Below, piece by piece: positions 33,560 through 45,425 of a stretch of DNA of 64,000 bases. The position numbers and the translations under genes are program-made. Position 1 is the first letter of the stretch, and the number at the start of each line of letters is the position of its first letter. The DNA is from Tricholomella constricta (taxonomy: Eukaryota > Basidiomycota > Agaricomycetes > Agaricales > Lyophyllaceae). The notes under the pieces were generated by a model. It saw only the letters and a program-made list of their open reading frames with translations, did no database searches and had not been told where the DNA came from. The DNA is taken from positions 593,183 through 657,182 of the forward strand of contig JAACJP010000024.1 of assembly GCA_013368375.1 (NCBI GenBank). Direction: 5' to 3'.

Positions 33560-34934
33560 ATGTCACGCCAGGACCGAGCGACCACCGAAAAGTTCACTCG
33601 CACTCTCCGCGACCTCGTCAAACGCCCAGAGAACAAGGTCTGCGCAGACTGCAAACGCAACGGTATGTCTCTCCGTCATCGTCGTTGACGCCCAGCTCAC
33701 ACCCAACAGACCCACGGTGGGCATCATGGAACATGTGAGCATCTCTCTGACATATCTATATAGTCCTCATCTCTTCCCAGCGGCGTCTTCCTCTGCATCC
33801 GTTGCTCGGGCATCCACCGTGGCATGGGCACCCATATCAGCAAAGTCAAGTCCGTCGACCTTGACACCTGGACGCCCGAACAGATGGAGGTCAGTCAGCC
33901 TTTACACTTGCCCATCGTCTCCATCGACGCTCACCCCATCTGCAGTCGATCCAGAAATGGGGAAATCATCTCGCGAATCTCTACTGGGAGGCCCATCTGA
34001 AGCCAGGTCACGTCCCACCCGAGCAGTGCGTGCCCACCTCACGATCCCATCAGTGTACTCAAACATCTATTACAGCAAAATGGAGTCCTTCATACGCTCA
34101 AAGTATGAATCTAGACGCTGGGCCCTGGACGGTCCGCCTCCCATCGACCCATCTGTCCTTGCAAACGGCGCTCAAGTCCAATCCTCCCCCGCCCCACAGC
34201 CCCAACAGCAGCAACGGCCCGCCGTTCAATCCCGCCCCACACACGCTCCAAGCCCCAGCCTCTCCCGCGCTCCCGCCGGCATCACCTCGCGCCAGCCCCA
34301 AGCACACCAGCTTCTCTCCGCCAACTACACCAATACCGCCACCGCCACCACCCTTGCCCAACGCCAGCCTGCACCCGTCGCCGCCGCACCCCCACAGCCC
34401 AAAGCTCCAGAGAACGACCTCTTCTCCCTTGACTTCCACTCGCCCCCACCTGCCACCACCTCTTCCTCCTCCGAAGCACCCAGGAAAGACGTCAAACAAG
34501 ACATCCTTTCCCTCTTCTCCTCACCTCCCCCCAGCTCCACACCCGCGTTCGCCCAATTCGGGCAGTTCGCCCAGCCCTCCCCCTGGGCCACACAAGCCCA
34601 ACCCCAGCAACAGCCGCAGCACACAACCACCGCCAGCACAAGTATGCTCGGTACATCCGCCGTCGGTGCCTGGGGCACGAGTTCCGCCTGGGGTGCACCT
34701 GCCCCTGGCCCCGCCGCTCCCCCAGCACAGAGCGGTCTCTGGGGCGCCCTTCCTGCTGGTGCAGCGGCGCCCCGGCAGCCGGCGGGGCTGCTCAACACGA
34801 CTGCGGTTTGGGGTGCGCCCGCCTCCGCTACTGCCCCTGCGCAGGATCCATTTGGGTCCTTTGGAGGCGCGGGTATGGGTGCGACGCAGCCGAAGGACGA
34901 TGTCTTTGGTGACTTGTGGGGCGGTTTCAAGTAA
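33560..34934 (+). CDS. AGE2: ArfGAP-domain protein, Age2/SMAP type
   Basis: The 391-residue GTPase-activating protein for Arf acts in vesicle budding at the Golgi and endosomes. Exons are 33560-33662, 33710-33734, 33781-33889, 33946-34025 and 34076-34934. The N-terminal zinc finger reads CADC then CIRC sixteen residues later, with the catalytic arginine context [19 protein letters not shown] and the family motif [16 protein letters not shown]. The rest (about residues 130-391) is a low-complexity Pro/Gln/Ala tail ending in [11 protein letters not shown], as expected for Age2-like proteins. The large overlapping open frame at 34030-35127 is a shadow of this tail. The symbol is inferred from domain layout. 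Confidence 0.9.
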
Positions 34935-35134
34935 TTACGGGTGTCGTACGTGTGAGTTCGTGGGTTTATTTCCAATTCCCGTCGCGTTCAAGTGGGTGCA
35001 AGTACCCTCCCAGCACACAGTGCCTATTTTCATTAACGCAGACCCACGAAAGCACATACATAGATACAGTTCAATCACGTATACATCGCTTGTTTCTCTT
35101 CTTTCGTACTTCATCCAGCATTTGTGATCCAGTA

Positions 35135-37893
35135 TCAATGGCCAAGCCCAAGATCCTGCCAAAGAACAAATAATCAGCAGCATATCCTGAAGAACAGACG
35201 CAAGAAACGCACCTTCTCAATCAACCTCCTCGCAACCGGGTGGAACGCCTCCTTCTTTCCCTCCCACACCTTCCTCGCCAGCTCCCGGTCCACCTGACAT
35301 ACAGCCCTAAACACCGGTCTGCAGAACTTCATGCGGCCCACCACCATGCCCTCCCTGTCCGTCCCCTTCTCAATGCCGCCCTCGCCGACGATCCAGTTAA
35401 CGGCCTCCGACGCAAACACCTTCGCGCTCTCGGACCCAGTGTCCGTAAGCGCGACCTCGTAGAAGCGGAAGCGGATCTCCGCGTTGGGCGTGGCGCCGAG
35501 ACCGTACAACGCGCTGAGGTGGCGGACGTGCGCGAGGGGCAGCTGCGCGTACGACTGCAGACGCTCCAGGAACACGACTGCATAATAGCTTGAACCGACA
35601 ACGGAAAAGGGAAGGGAAGGAAGCCGGCACTCACTGATCTGGTTCGAGTTGAAGCCTTCGAGGTCGGCGGGCGTGAACTTGAGCTGCGAGACGTCGGCGG
35701 TAGAGCGCGCGGCATCCCACTGGGCTGCGAGCGCGTATGCCTGCTGTGCGAGCGTGAGGTTGTACTTCATCTCAACGGGGAGCTTCAGGCCTTCGCCAGA
35801 CAACCAGGCCTGCACCACCATTATCAGTCCTCGGTCTATTCATGCGTCGAAAACAGGGCCTTTGCAACGGAACGCACATTCCAGTCGACACTATCGAGCG
35901 CCTTGATCTTCTCGGCCCCCCCGTGCTTGGCCCAGTATCCGTAGAGATGGTCCTTCCACTCTTGCGTAGTGATGTTCTTTCCGATGAAGGTCTCCACGTA
36001 GTTTCTCACATACGGTAGGAACACCTCCAACCCTCCCAGCACGCGCTCTACCGGCATTCGTCAGGCAAACCACGCTTACGGCAGCATCACGAAAGCCCCA
36101 CGACTCACCAAGATGCAAAATGAGGTTCGCGCCTTTCTCATACGGGATGCTGCTGAACGCATTATCGGGGTCCTCCCCGGGTGCAAAGTCAATGACCAGG
36201 CGCTGATACTTGGGCTCGTTCTCGAAATCCGTGAGGGATTTCTTGAGGGCCTTGGCGCCGATAATGTAAGAAAAGTCGCGGTGCGCGGGGGTGTACAGGA
36301 CCTCCAAGAGCACGCGTTCGATGTATGTAGTCCAGCCCTCGTTAAGCCAAAAATGTGACGCGTGAGCGTGGCTGCGGACGGGGAAGATGAGTGGAACTTT
36401 TGCCTCAACGGGATGGATCGGGAAAAGACGTACGTAACGCCGTTTCCGAACCAAGAGTGCGTAAGCTCATGCACAACGACATCGACCAAGCTTCGGTCGC
36501 CCGCGAGAAGTGCTTGAAAAAAATTGTACTCGCATGACCAGTATAATAAACACATGACGTACTCGGGGTCAAGAAGGTCAGGCATGCATTTTCCTGAGAA
36601 ATCCTGCTTCAGCACAGAAAATAGTGGGATGTGCATCGATCACGTACCATTCCACCATAGGGGAATGAAGGCGGCAACATCAACAAATCGTACACTCCGA
36701 ACTTGTACGGTGTCACGATCTTCTCCTCCGCAGCCAAGAACCTATGGTGAAATCAGCTTCATCACACCCACACATGCAAATACTATACTTTGCAGTGTCT
36801 TCGCTAAACTCCCAGTACGCGCGGTCAATAAGTTCTGGCTCGGCCCAAATGCCAGAGGTCCACTGCTTGTCTTCGAATTGCGGAAAGCCGCGGTAGCGCA
36901 CGTTTCCTGCGGCGATGGCAATGAGGTAGGACGGAATGGGCACTGGCTGTTGCAAAGTTTTAGAAAGATTTGCTAGAATAGGGACAAACGCTGGACCTGA
37001 TTGTAGGTGTAAGTGACGAGATCCTTGCCAATGACCTTCCCGTCGTGTGCAGGGCCATTCGAGGGCGGCGACTGGCGGATTGCGGAGAGGAGCACGGGCA
37101 GGACAGAGGTCACTTTCGCAGAATATTTCTGCAAGGGAAGGTCATGAAGCGAGCCTAAGAAACAATATGCATCGACGCACAACTTTCACCGAAGGGCTGT
37201 CTTCGTTCGACAATCGTTCATGAGTAAAACATGAAACGTGTACGAACATCACATAGAAACTCACCTTGAACGGGGACAATAGCTCGGGCGTAAATGGGTT
37301 GGCACTGACTGAATAAGAACGGAAAGTTCTTTCCCTGCGTCTGCCTTTTGGAATAACAGAATAAGTGAGAAACACTCGAAGAATGACAGGAAGCACGTAC
37401 GCCTTGTCAAGCCACTGCAAAGCAGTACAGTCCTTGGTTGTTTTGTACTCGACAGTGACATCGACGTATTGGCCGGATTTCAGACCAGAGGGCAGGCAGA
37501 CATGGAGAGCAGATCCCATTACTTCATGTTTCGGCTTGAGATCAAACTGCGAGGCGGCTTAAGACGCACGATGTGGTGTATCCGAGCGCGCACTCACAGA
37601 AACTGATTTTCCCTCAACCTTGGCGTCCGAGACGTCCAATTCAGATGTATCAAAGCTGGTAGAGCAGATGAGCTGATGTACACGATTGACGCAATCGATT
37701 CTCACATAACTTCCTTCACATCGTCCTCCTTGACGAGCAGATGATGAGTCGCAGAACCAGAGATTAACTGGGAGTCAAAATCAAGTGTCCAATCAAGAGC
37801 AACATGCTCGGTTGCGATCTGGAGGTAATTGGATTGCGTTGCTGGATCTTCCATTGAGTGATATGAACCTCTCGATGGTGCCGGAACTTGCAT
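35135..37893 (-). CDS. Leukotriene A4 hydrolase-type M1 aminopeptidase
   Basis: The 658-residue zinc metallopeptidase of family M1 has the LTA4H/Lap2 layout and removes N-terminal residues from peptides; epoxide hydrolysis is possible but not provable. Fifteen exons close in frame from 37893 to 35135, including one of 17 nt (37200-37184) and a 21-nt last exon (35155-35135). Key motifs are FPYGGMENACLTFLTPT, the zinc site HELTH followed after 18 residues by the Glu of WLNEGW, and the carboxylate-binding segment GRMKFCRPVF. I used ATG 37893 (MQVPAPSRG); ATG 37854 (MEDPATQ) is equally plausible because the N-terminal beta domain begins after it. All catalytic residues are present and length is normal. 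Confidence 0.93.
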
Positions 37894-39480
37894 GTTCAAA
37901 TCGCATCTAATCTAATCTATATAACAACTCGGAGATCTGGCAAAAAGCATGTATGTCAAATGTATGTGCTCAACGTTGGAGAAAGTTTTCACCTTGTACT
38001 TATGGAAAGCTACAATCTTTTTCTGAATACGATGACGCCAACCTATGGTCACAGTGATCGGAAGTCCACATACACTAATTTAAAATATTTCTAAAGTTCA
38101 TGATATTTTTGATGAGCACGAGTTTTGCGTCGCATAAACGAATTAGATTTTATAATCACTCCATGCAGAGTCGTCTTCAATGACAGGCTGGTTGTCCTGC
38201 GTTTGTTACTCTGCGGGCTTTTTCCAGAGGTTTTTTCAGGTGCCTATAACTTGGATGTGCGTCAACTTATGTAACTCAATAAAAGTTGAATTGCACCTGA
38301 CGCTGTGGCGCAAACCATCGAACAAATTCAAGCAAATCAGCTTAGAGGGATCAAAACTGGGCATCCATTTATTATGCATGCGCCGTTTATATCCCCCTCG
38401 ACAACAGCTCCATTGATTCCCATTCTACCTGAGGCGGATGAGGACTGCGTGGATCACTGCCTCCTTGTTGGTGTCAGCATGAGCATAGGCCTGGTCAGCC
38501 GTGGTACATTTCGCTCGGCCTAGGATCACCGATCTAAAATCGTCGGATCCGCACATCGCGTGGTCCTCGCGACGAAGAAAGAAAACCAATGGTAGTAATA
38601 GTAATGCCAAGTTTGGCGTTCCAATGCCTGCACTGAAGGGAAAAAAGATTATTATTATCCATCCATTTAGCCCATACAGTAAAGTAGTTTCAAAATTCGT
38701 CATCCCCATCCTAAATGCACGTCGAACAATACCCAACAGGAGGGGTATCATCTCGTCGCTTCCCAGGCTGAAAGCCCATTAGGAGATGCAGAATAGGAGC
38801 AGAGATGAAGCCGAGAGACACGCGTGCACAAGGGACTGAACATGGAGGCAGGGAACGGTAGTGAAGATGTGCAGGGGAAGAATGGCAAGCATGGGTTATA
38901 TAAACATTGAGTGTTAGCTGAGTGGACACAGGAACAGGCGCGCGCGACGGGACGAGAAACAGAGACAACCGAGAAAGTGGATATGGATGGTGTGGGGGAG
39001 AGAGGGAATATGTGTGTATGTGGTGTGTATGTTTTGACTGCATATTTGAATGTCCGTCCAAGTCATCGACAATGAAGAAGATGAGTATAAGGGTAAAGTA
39101 CGACTGCGGCGTACGGAACGAGCGCATAGTTGTACCAGGGCATAGCCTATACCTCGTGCAATAATTTATTACACGTGTATTGAGGGTATATTGGATCGTT
39201 CGGCGGGGCTAGCATACTGAATTGGATCTTGACGGCCGTTGCAGCAAGGCTGTAATAACGCGGGTTATACGCTGGATATCTCTGTCGTTAACAGGGTAAA
39301 TCGCAAGCAACGTTGATGATTTTGCTTATAAAGGATGGCGGGTGTGGATGCGGGGTAATCGTTGGTATGGATCCAAAATAGAAACAAGAGCATGGACAGC
39401 GAACGTCGTTAAATCAAACAAAGAATTGTGTGCTGGGAGAGAAAATTAGACACAGGCATGGTGAAAAGACAACTTGAAAC
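37894..39480. other. Intergenic region, no gene supported
   Basis: The promoter side of the aminopeptidase gene and the 3' region of the Bni4-like gene lie here. Frames at 38305-38523 and 38711-39127 have no domain and no partner exons that I can find. Confidence 0.5.
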
Positions 39481-42369
39481 CTACTGGATCCGACTGGCAG
39501 CGTGGACCTCCATCTCCTCCATCTTGTAGGAGTTGAGCTCCTCCTTAATCCTCTGGGCCAACGCAGGCGTCAATCGACTCCATGTCGCTGGTTCGCTCCT
39601 CCGATCATATACAGAGGCCGGGAACGTGTCATAAACCGACAGATTGTTGGCAAACGCCAACCGCTTACTCGGTGCTGTGGCGGATCGGTGTGTCAGCATC
39701 ACCGTACTCGTCATCGTCGTAGTTGTCATGGACAGTGTAGGTGCCGACGAATTGAGGTTCGGGTGGTTAAAGATGGCGTTCGACTTTTCAGGCGGGTGAG
39801 GGGCGAGAGGGTTCTGATTGTGTGAGGCATTGGTCGGTGTTGAAGGTTCTTTGGTGGGAGATTCCAGAGACATCGAGGTGTCGAACGTAAGAGGAGGGAG
39901 GGACGGTGCAGCAAGGGCGTGTGATGAAGAGTGAGGGTGTTTGTGGAGGCCATCGATATGATCAGGGTCTGGGGAAGGAATACGAGCGAGTGGTCCCAAT
40001 TCCGTTTGTCCCGAATGTGAGTTGTAGGAGTTGGATCGTACACGGTTGGGGTTGGGAGTCTCAGTCAAGTATACTTGCTGATCATACGATTCAGCATCTG
40101 CACAAGCACTGTCAGTCAATCGTCCAAGCGACTCAGAAGCAAAAGGCGTACATTTCAAAATCCCTTTGGCTGGTCGCCGCGCCCTCTCCTCACTTCTGCG
40201 CACGTTCATGGCCCAGGGTTCGATTTCATCGTACCCCTCGTCGTCCAGGCTCGTCCTCTCCAGTCCCACCCGAATCGTCGTATCCTCATCGCCATCGCCC
40301 TCACCGTCCCAATCCTCGTCATCGTCTCCCCATCCCGCCGCATGGAAGCTCTGCCCAGCCTGCTGAGGTCCGTCATAATGTCCTTCATCACTCTCCTCAT
40401 CCTCGTCCTCGACCAGCACCCGCGTCCCATCGTCATTCACCCGCATCCCGGCACCACCACCCTTGACAGGCGACGCCGACCCCTGCCTTGTCGCCGTGTT
40501 TCTGTCCCAGGTGGGCACGCCCGCACCGTTGACGCCATTCACCGGCGAGTTCGACGATGCAGAATTAGCTGCTGCCGCCTCCTGCGCCGCCTTGGCCCGT
40601 GCCGCCGCCTCGGCGTTGCTTTTTAGTGTGTGCTGCCTCGCCAGCTTCGCCGCCGGGCTCAAGCCATTCATGTCTGCACCCACCGTCCAGTCGCCGCTGC
40701 TCGACCTGTCGAGCTCCGCAGTGACGTGCGAGACGCTCGCCTCACTCGCCTCCGCCTTTGCTGTGCCCTTTTTGTCCTTCTTTTTGCTCTTATCCTTGTC
40801 CTTGTCCTTAAACAACGACGTGATTCCGGCCAGGGAGTTGCGCTTTGCTAGCTTCCCCATGGACCCCAGCTTCCGGATCATCACACTCGCGCTGCTGACA
40901 GTCGATGAAAGCGAGATGTTGTCCGTGCTGACGTTCAGCCTCGCATTGAACAACGAAGCCGCACGTCCTTTTTTCTTTGTTTGCACCGTCGCTGTCGATG
41001 CACCGTCGTCGGTACCATCAGTAGAGCCCCGCACCTGCGCGGGCCCACCAGATTTGCCCGTCGCTGACGTGATCATCGCGGGTGTTTTGGATTTGAGCTT
41101 GCTCGAGCTGCCATACGAGGACGCCTTGATAGACTCGTCATCGTCGTCGGACGCTTCCTGCTCCTCCTTGAGTGCTTGAGCGGCATTGAACGACAAGGCC
41201 CGTCGAAGTCGGCCTTTAAGGCCCCCACTCCGCAGCATGCTCGCGCTTGGCGTAGGATCAAGCATGGGATCGCTGTCATCGCGTGACATCCGTCGTTCAT
41301 TTGCGGTGAAATTCCCTTGGGAAAGGGGAGACGGACGCACTGGGCGCGGGGTCGCGGTGGGTGTCGACGTGACTGCAGGCGTGGAGGAAGCAGTGGCAGA
41401 CGACGTCGTCGTCGTTGAGGAGGGTGGGGCTGGGGAGATCCCCGAAGGCCGCGCCGAATTTGATGAGGATGATGACGAGGCCCTGTGATGGGGAACGCGT
41501 AACTGCCCGGTTGCCGTCGAGCCAGAGGACGACGCAGGGGAAGGAGAGTTTCTGTTGGAAGGGACGGAGGGAGACACGTTCCGACCACGGACGCTTCCAT
41601 TGACCGACGATGGCGTGTTTTGGCCGCTGTGACCACTTTGGTTACTGTTGGTCCGCTGGCGCTGGCTGGCTGACGAGTTGAGGGAAGAAGTCGAACCCGA
41701 TGCCTCTGGGCGCTTGTATGGTGGATTAGGCGGGCCAGGAGGGCCTGGACGCCTGTCACCTACATCGGTTGAATGAGGTTGGGGCTGCCGACTGGGACGG
41801 CGGTACGGATGGAACCCATTGAACTGCCCCTGCTGGCCCGACTGTTGCTGATGGTCGCCTGCGCCACCTCTATGGCTCTGGTGCGGGGGAGGGGTGCCGC
41901 TGGGAAAGGGATTAAAAGCGGGTGGTATCTGGTTTTGTGAGAAATAGTCATTTGCAGATGCATTCCGTTGTTGTGGAGGAAATCCGTGTTGTGCATTGAA
42001 CATCATCTGTTGGTAGGCCCATTGCGCCAGCTGGGCGTTTGTGGGGTCGAAGTAGGGTGACTGCTGGGGTACTTGTGGTGGGTACGGCTGCTGTGGCTGT
42101 TGCTGCTGATGATTTTGGTAAAAGGAAGGATAGAAAGGAGCAGCAGTGATAGAGGGAGTCCAGCTGCCTTGGGGCTGCTGAACAGGGTATGAAAAGGCGG
42201 GCTGGTGCTGAGGCGGAAGTTGCTGCGGGTGTTGATGTTGAATTTGTTGGTTGTCGTTAGCAGGCGACGAGCGCTGCCTGGAGTTGATATTATTTGTGGC
42301 TGGTACATCCATTGTGGGTTCTCTTGAAGGATACAATTGTTGCCAGTTTGGTGGTGCAAGAACAGCCAT
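39481..42369 (-). CDS. Large low-complexity protein with Bni4-like C-terminal motif
   Basis: One frame of 962 codons runs from ATG 42369 (MAVLAPPNW) to TAG 39481. The first about 200 residues are Gln/Pro-rich, followed by long Ser/Thr-rich and lysine-rich stretches (DKDKDKSKKKDKKG). The last about 60 residues are conserved-looking: KRLAFANNLSVYDTF, YDRRSEPATW, RLTPALAQRIKEELNSYKM. This resembles the C-terminal Glc7/PP1-docking region of Bni4, a bud-neck scaffold; the match is from memory of the pattern and is tentative. A 54-nt segment near 40155-40100 (GTACGC...GTGCAG) looks like an in-frame intron, which would give 944 residues. Confidence 0.7.
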   Translation of the reverse strand: MAVLAPPNWQQLYPSREPTMDVPATNNINSRQRSSPANDNQQIQHQHPQQLPPQHQPAFSYPVQQPQGSWTPSITAAPFYPSFYQNHQQQQPQQPYPPQVPQQSPYFDPTNAQLAQWAYQQMMFNAQHGFPPQQRNASANDYFSQNQIPPAFNPFPSGTPPPHQSHRGGAGDHQQQSGQQGQFNGFHPYRRPSRQPQPHSTDVGDRRPGPPGPPNPPYKRPEASGSTSSLNSSASQRQRTNSNQSGHSGQNTPSSVNGSVRGRNVSPSVPSNRNSPSPASSSGSTATGQLRVPHHRASSSSSSNSARPSGISPAPPSSTTTTSSATASSTPAVTSTPTATPRPVRPSPLSQGNFTANERRMSRDDSDPMLDPTPSASMLRSGGLKGRLRRALSFNAAQALKEEQEASDDDDESIKASSYGSSSKLKSKTPAMITSATGKSGGPAQVRGSTDGTDDGASTATVQTKKKGRAASLFNARLNVSTDNISLSSTVSSASVMIRKLGSMGKLAKRNSLAGITSLFKDKDKDKSKKKDKKGTAKAEASEASVSHVTAELDRSSSGDWTVGADMNGLSPAAKLARQHTLKSNAEAAARAKAAQEAAAANSASSNSPVNGVNGAGVPTWDRNTATRQGSASPVKGGGAGMRVNDDGTRVLVEDEDEESDEGHYDGPQQAGQSFHAAGWGDDDEDWDGEGDGDEDTTIRVGLERTSLDDEGYDEIEPWAMNVRRSEERARRPAKGILKCTPFASESLGRLTDSACADAESYDQQVYLTETPNPNRVRSNSYNSHSGQTELGPLARIPSPDPDHIDGLHKHPHSSSHALAAPSLPPLTFDTSMSLESPTKEPSTPTNASHNQNPLAPHPPEKSNAIFNHPNLNSSAPTLSMTTTTMTSTVMLTHRSATAPSKRLAFANNLSVYDTFPASVYDRRSEPATWSRLTPALAQRIKEELNSYKMEEMEVHAASRIQ

Positions 42370-44027
42370 GGGCTATCAGGAAACCCAACGCAAGCGAGCC
42401 CACCCGTGAGTAACTAGCCGGATGCGACGTGGATGATCAGTTTGCGCGCCAAGGTCGACGCTGGAGCCACTCACCACGGTGTCTACAGCACGAAAGAGTC
42501 GTGCTCGTCGTTGCCGTGTACAGCGAGGAGATGGAGATGGGAGAGGGTGAAAGAGTGAGTCGGACGCTGGCAACAGTGACGACCACCAAAGGCAAATCTG
42601 TTGCAATCACCCAGCCACAATCAAAATAAATTCAAATAACTTCACGTGGCTCCGGAGCTCTAGCGCTCAGAGTTGAACTTGCTTAGGACTTGCCCACAAT
42701 CAGCGTCGTCCTTGTGATTATCTGCCACAACTGTTCCCTTTATCGATGCCGCTAAATCAAACCACCCTCCACAAAGCTATGATAGTCTCAAAGAACCCTA
42801 TCGGCCAAAAAAAAATTCCCCGAGGACTCGGCGGAAGAATCCCCAATCGCCTCCGTCTTGGTCGGATTGCCCTCGCCACAGACTCTCACCCTCCGAAGTC
42901 CCGCGATACTTGTGCAGAACGTAATCCGAATCCGCATTGTTCCTCTCGTCCTGATCTTCGTGCACAGATCCCCTGCACGAGGGTACTTGGCTCCAAGCAA
43001 CCGGCTTCAAAATTTCTCTCCAAAAACACCTTGTAATACCCTGAACACCCCCTTTCATCTCCGCGATGACTTTCTTTGGTTCTCGACGTGAAAGACACCA
43101 TTACAAGGCGAGGCCGAGACCCCCATGGACCATGCATGACTCTGATTTACGTTTAAGTGACCGGTCTCAAAGGCCGCTCGTGACCAGCTCCACATATCTA
43201 CGAGTGAGTTTCGCCATTTGCACGCGGCTACGATCTTCTTCATTCAAAGTAACATACGCTAGATGTAGGCGCAACTCATACAGGCACCCACACGCTCATT
43301 TCGCGTTTGGTCTGCATGAAGCTCAGAGAGCCGTTGTTCTAAAGCCTCAGAGAGCCATTCCAAGGCAAGCCTATATGAATGAAGTATAAAGCATGACACG
43401 CGATGCCTTTGATAACTTGACGCGTTCAACGGCGATCGCCACGAAGGCTTGAACGCACAGACCCGCGTCGACATCCAAAAGCAGAACGCGACTGTTTGAA
43501 CGTGCTTGGCTTGAACGCGATCGATATTTGCAATCGAGATCGTTGGTTTATTTATAGAATTCGAGGAACAGTTTAGTGAGAAACCCTTAAGCTTTGCTGA
43601 GCGAAGTACGTTATGCAGAAAATCGCAATGAGCTTGTTAAGAAGAAATGTCTGGTACAAACATTTCCATTCCATAACATGTCGCAACTGAAACACACACT
43701 GCTAAGTACCGGTACAAGTAGCAGACACAACACCTACGCCACTGGCGCTCAGGGCTTATAGCGAAAAAGAGGGTAGTAACGAGGTAAATGCAAGGCCGAT
43801 AAGTTAACGAAAGGAATGTCGCGCAGGCCAGTCGCGTGACGTGGAAAAAACAGGAGGAAAGGGCGGCGAAAGCAAAATAGATCTGAGGACCGCGCCTCTC
43901 CGAAGGAACTCTATACACGCGACCCCTCCTGCACGCCAGCGAAAGGAAAGGGAGGGGCTCGCGACATCCTCGCCTCGTCAAGCTCTAAAAACAGAAGCAT
44001 ACCACATCCTCCGTCAACCTCGGAAGA
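42370..44027. other. Intergenic region, no gene supported
   Basis: The upstream region of the Bni4-like gene and the 3' region of the expansin-like gene lie here. Short frames only. I found no tRNA B-box or other RNA gene. Confidence 0.5.
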
Positions 44028-45096
44028 TCAATACTTGTTGAACCACCACTCCACCCCCGTCCTCCCCAACGCCGGATCCGCCAGCGCCTTGAACGCCGCC
44101 GGCGTCAAATCGATATCATCAACCGCACACGCTTCGCACCGGTCTACAATCTTCACCTGGATCGTCTTCCCCCCGTGCTTCACCGTCGCAGTCAGGGGGA
44201 TGTGGCACTGGCTCGACATGTCGCAGTTCAACAGCCCGTCCCCGCCGATGTTGACGAACGACGCGGCTTTGACGGCGGTGACGAAGCGCCCTGCCTGGTT
44301 GAGTGTCTTGCGCCCCGAGACGAAGGGGCCGCAGATCGGGTTGCTAATCGATTAGCGCGGAGGGAGAGCGGGGGAGCGTCAGCGGCGACGGCAGCGCGAG
44401 GGTATCAATGCTTACCGGTTCATTTCGCCCGCGGTCGCCCCGGGCCATTTGTCATACATGAGTTTCGAAACGGCGGCGGTGAACGATTCATCGTCGTATG
44501 TATCTCCGCAAGCTCCCAGCCCCTGACCGCTGGATGGGAGTGTTAGGGCGGTTCCAGGAAGGAAAAAATGTCGAGGCTCACTAGTACGTCATGACACCTT
44601 TGTGCACGTCGTTGTATAGGGCATTGTTTGCATTGTTGTACGCCTTGGAGAGCTCCATAAGGAACGGGTCGGCCGCGGATGTCCTCGTTGCGGCAGGGGC
44701 GGCGCCTGCCTGGGTGAGGGTGGGCCAATTCGGCGGCTTGAGCCCTCCTCCTCCACCACCACCACCACCACCTCCGCCGCCGCTGCTTGACCCGGTCTTT
44801 GTGGGCGCAGCAGGCAATTTAGTGCTCGAAATGACTGTGGGTGTGTGTTCCTTGATCGTCGTGGTGGGGACTACCGCGGTGGTCGGTGGCTTCCCGCAGG
44901 TCTTTCGCCTCCTGACCTTGTTGACCGGGGGTGGGTTGTCAACGAGCGCCCTGCTCGAAAGACGGTTCGTGAGCTGTTGGTGGCGGATGCGCGCGGGGAC
45001 ATGATGGTGTGCTGTCGACGCGGAGACAGAGGAGACGTCCGCGACGAGGACGACGAGCGACACAAGGACCGTCGAGGAGATGAAGTTAGGGAACAT
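44028..45096 (-). CDS. Secreted expansin-like (RlpA/EG45 double-psi beta-barrel) protein
   Basis: The 314-residue protein has exons 45096-44582, 44529-44416 and 44343-44028. An N-terminal signal peptide is clear (hydrophobic LVSLVVLVADVSSVSAS). The middle is a Pro/Thr/Ser linker with a run of 13 glycines (near 44770-44733). The C-terminal 130 residues are the barrel domain: MTYYGQGLGACGD, paired cysteines NPICGP, LLNCDMSSQC, and IVDRCEACAVDDIDLTPAAF. Such proteins bind or loosen cell-wall polysaccharide without hydrolysis. A cellulose-binding second expansin domain is absent, so the exact role is open. Confidence 0.88.
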
Positions 45097-45425
45097 GAGG
45101 GAGCGGAAGGGATGGGTAAAAGAGAGAGGGAGGGAGATGGGGGGTGTGGAGAAGGAGAGATGGTTACATCGCGCTAAAAACTATGCAAGGAGTGGCAACG
45201 GCGAGGCAATTGATTGTGGCTGTGTTGATGGACAGGGCTGCATTCATGCCAAGCGTCGTCTTGTGCTAGGCTTGTCCCAGCCTTGTCCCCTTAAACTGTC
45301 TCGAACCTGTCCATCCTCGACAGTTGGCTTTCCAGATCCTCATCCATGACTCCGGCCCGCACAACTTCCGGGCTCTACTCCTGAGTCGCGACGCGTTCTC
45401 GAGTCCATCTTTACATTAACCTCAA
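45097..45425. other. Spacer between expansin-like and oxidoreductase genes
   Basis: Upstream region of the expansin-like gene and 3' region of the FAD oxidoreductase gene. Nothing recognisable. Confidence 0.5.

Noticed and set aside
34030..35127. 365-codon frame overlapping the ArfGAP gene
   Set aside because: Proline/serine-rich shadow of the low-complexity ArfGAP tail in another frame.
42607..44027. tRNA genes in long intergenic regions
   Set aside because: No B-box-like GGTTCGAATCC with a matching acceptor stem was found by eye here or in other gaps.
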